Shown piece after piece: positions 5,354 to 6,308 of a DNA stretch of 6,308 nucleotides. The stretch lies in contig JAKAGC010000246.1 in NCBI GenBank assembly GCA_021817755.1, positions 1 through 6,308 on the forward strand, written 5' to 3'. The DNA is from Acidobacteriota bacterium. Lineage in GTDB: Bacteria > Acidobacteriota > Aminicenantia > UBA2199. Below the pieces are notes generated by a model. The model worked only from the letters and a program-made list of their open reading frames with translations, was not told where the DNA came from and ran no database searches. Position numbers and translations under genes: made by a program. Positions within the stretch are counted from its first letter, which is position 1; each line of letters starts with the position of its first letter.

Positions 5354-6168
5354 AGTGAATTAAGAAATTCTTTTACTCCCTCTGTGTAGGTTAATCCTGA
5401 TGTATATGTACCTTCATTATGGGTGCCTGAAATTTCGAGGAATCGTTTGGGTTGATTCGCCAGATGAAAAAGCTTTTGTCCATGTGAGAAAGGAATAATC
5501 TCATCTTCTCTGCTATGAATCACAAGGACCGGTAAGTGAACCATTGGCAAAATCGAAGATGTATCATAATGGTATTTTGAAACCAATCGCACTGGTAGGA
5601 AAGGATATAAATTAGCTCCCAAATCAGGAACCGAAGTAAATGTCGACTCTAGTATCAAAGCACGTGGCTTAATTTCCAGAGTAAAAGTTAATCTTGCTGC
5701 AATCGCTCCTCCCAAAGAATGGCCCAGGATGATAATATTTGCCGGAGAGATTCCAAGTGTTTGGGTTAAATAATACCAGGCTGCTTCTACATCTCTATAT
5801 GTGCCTTCTTCTGTCGGTATTCCTTCGCTCTTTCCATATCCTCTATAATCGAATAGAAATACACGGAACCCCAATTTATTATAAATCGAAGGGAAGTGAA
5901 GATTATATGATATATTTCCTCCATTCCCATGGCAGAAGAGTACTACTTTTGAAAGATTCTCATCCCCAACTATCCAGCCATTTAAATTCAATCCATCGGA
6001 AGACTTGAAATAGACATCGGAATAATGAAGTTGGAGATCGGAAGGCAATTGTTCCATCTTTTTAAATGGGTAATAAACAATTTTATCTTGTTTGAGGTAA
6101 AGAAATAAAACTATTCCCAGATACCCTACAATAAGTACCAATAAAATTCGCAATAGAATGGATATCAT
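5341..6168 (-). CDS. Membrane-anchored alpha/beta hydrolase (BEM46/ABHD13-like)
   Basis: Serine hydrolase of 275 residues. Residues about 4-25 form an N-terminal transmembrane anchor followed by QDKIVYYPFKK, a layout common in the BEM46/ABHD13-like group. The alpha/beta fold carries HGNGGN (80-85, oxyanion region), DYRGYGKSEG (107-116), the nucleophile elbow GHSLGG with Ser151 (149-154), Asp222 in HSREDEIIPF, and His250 in SGTHNEG, which together complete a catalytic triad. The catalytic domain probably faces the periplasm because the positive-inside signal is weak, but this is uncertain. The physiological substrate (ester, thioester or acyl lipid) cannot be read from sequence. The ATG at 6168 has only a modest site (GGAAA, 6173-6177), but no other start keeps the anchor. 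It is a single gene with its own promoter and converges with the J-protein gene, overlapping it by four bases. Confidence 0.9.
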   Translation of the reverse strand: MISILLRILLVLIVGYLGIVLFLYLKQDKIVYYPFKKMEQLPSDLQLHYSDVYFKSSDGLNLNGWIVGDENLSKVVLFCHGNGGNISYNLHFPSIYNKLGFRVFLFDYRGYGKSEGIPTEEGTYRDVEAAWYYLTQTLGISPANIIILGHSLGGAIAARLTFTLEIKPRALILESTFTSVPDLGANLYPFLPVRLVSKYHYDTSSILPMVHLPVLVIHSREDEIIPFSHGQKLFHLANQPKRFLEISGTHNEGTYTSGLTYTEGVKEFLNSLGMD

Positions 6169-6224
6169 AGGATTTCCAATATCGAGTTCTTTCTAAGACA
6201 GATTAAATGATTCCACATGAATAG

Positions 6225-6233
6225 ATTATACCA
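6225..6233 (-). promoter_or_regulatory. Extended -10 promoter of the hydrolase gene
   Basis: TGGTATAAT on the minus strand is a perfect -10 with the upstream TGn extension, which compensates for a poor -35 (GTGAAG at 17-bp spacing). The predicted start near 6218 gives a leader of about 50 bases. Confidence 0.65.
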
Positions 6234-6266
6234 TAAATTGAATCCTGCTTCACGAGGTAATTGAGA

Positions 6267-6283
6267 AGTCAACGTTCATTTAT
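6267..6283. promoter_or_regulatory. Operator-like sequence resembling TetR operator 2
   Basis: AACGTTCATT (6271-6280) is identical to 2648-2657 in operator 2, and the match continues with T-AT after one difference. TCAACGTTCA (6269-6278) is one mismatch from the perfect palindrome TGAACGTTCA. It lies about 40 bp upstream of the hydrolase -10. It may be a weak additional site of the same regulator or a chance match. Confidence 0.3.
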
Positions 6284-6308
6284 GTCCCTTTCCAGCAATC
6301 TAAAAAAA

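Noticed and set aside
6282..6308. ATG with nine open codons (MSLSSNLKK) running off the right edge
   Set aside because: It is too short to judge. The nearest purine-rich stretch (GAGAAG, 6263-6268) is too far upstream for a ribosome binding site, and there is no clear plus-strand promoter.
1..6308. Search by eye for CRISPR arrays, tRNA or rRNA genes, insertion-sequence ends, phage or toxin-antitoxin genes
   Set aside because: No regularly spaced repeats, tRNA-like cloverleaf, transposase motif or terminal repeats were found. All long open frames are accounted for by ordinary chromosomal families.

Overview
The window is an AT-rich stretch of bacterial chromosome from a Gram-negative (two-membrane) organism. 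The evidence for two membranes is a TolC-type outer-membrane channel and a lipoprotein periplasmic adaptor. The adaptor's lipobox ends Val-Asn-Cys; Asn before the Cys is tolerated in spirochaetes but unusual in enterobacteria. Together with the low GC this makes a spirochaete-like host possible, but nothing in the window fixes the taxon.

Left part (1-2692, minus strand): an efflux or export operon transcribed right to left. A near-consensus promoter (2665-2692) is followed by two adjacent palindromic operators (2627-2660). Then come a TetR-family regulator (1999-2616), a TolC-family outer-membrane protein (538-1989) and a HlyD-family lipoprotein adaptor (from 541, running off the left edge). 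The genes are tightly packed: the regulator's stop codon overlaps the tolC-like ribosome binding site, and the tolC-like stop and adaptor start share ATGA. The likely logic is an autorepressed exporter induced by its substrate. The inner-membrane pump is not in view. The adaptor's internal repeat favours an ABC-2 type pump (compare the E. coli cecR-ybhG-ybhFSR arrangement).

Middle (2777-4030, minus strand): a stand-alone 12-helix MFS permease, probably for a sugar or organic acid, with its own promoter so close to the ATG that the mRNA may be leaderless. Between it and the next gene lies a 327-base non-coding divergent region (4031-4357). It holds a strong 22-bp palindrome and the promoter of the gene to the right.

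Right part (4358-6168): a class B J-domain co-chaperone on the plus strand converges on a membrane-anchored alpha/beta hydrolase on the minus strand. Their stop codons overlap in a shared TTAA. The hydrolase has an extended -10 promoter. The last 140 bases are non-coding as far as can be seen and hold a sequence resembling one of the TetR operators.

The gene content is conventional. I see no sign of a new multi-gene system, phage, CRISPR, insertion sequence or RNA gene. The points worth a second look are regulatory.
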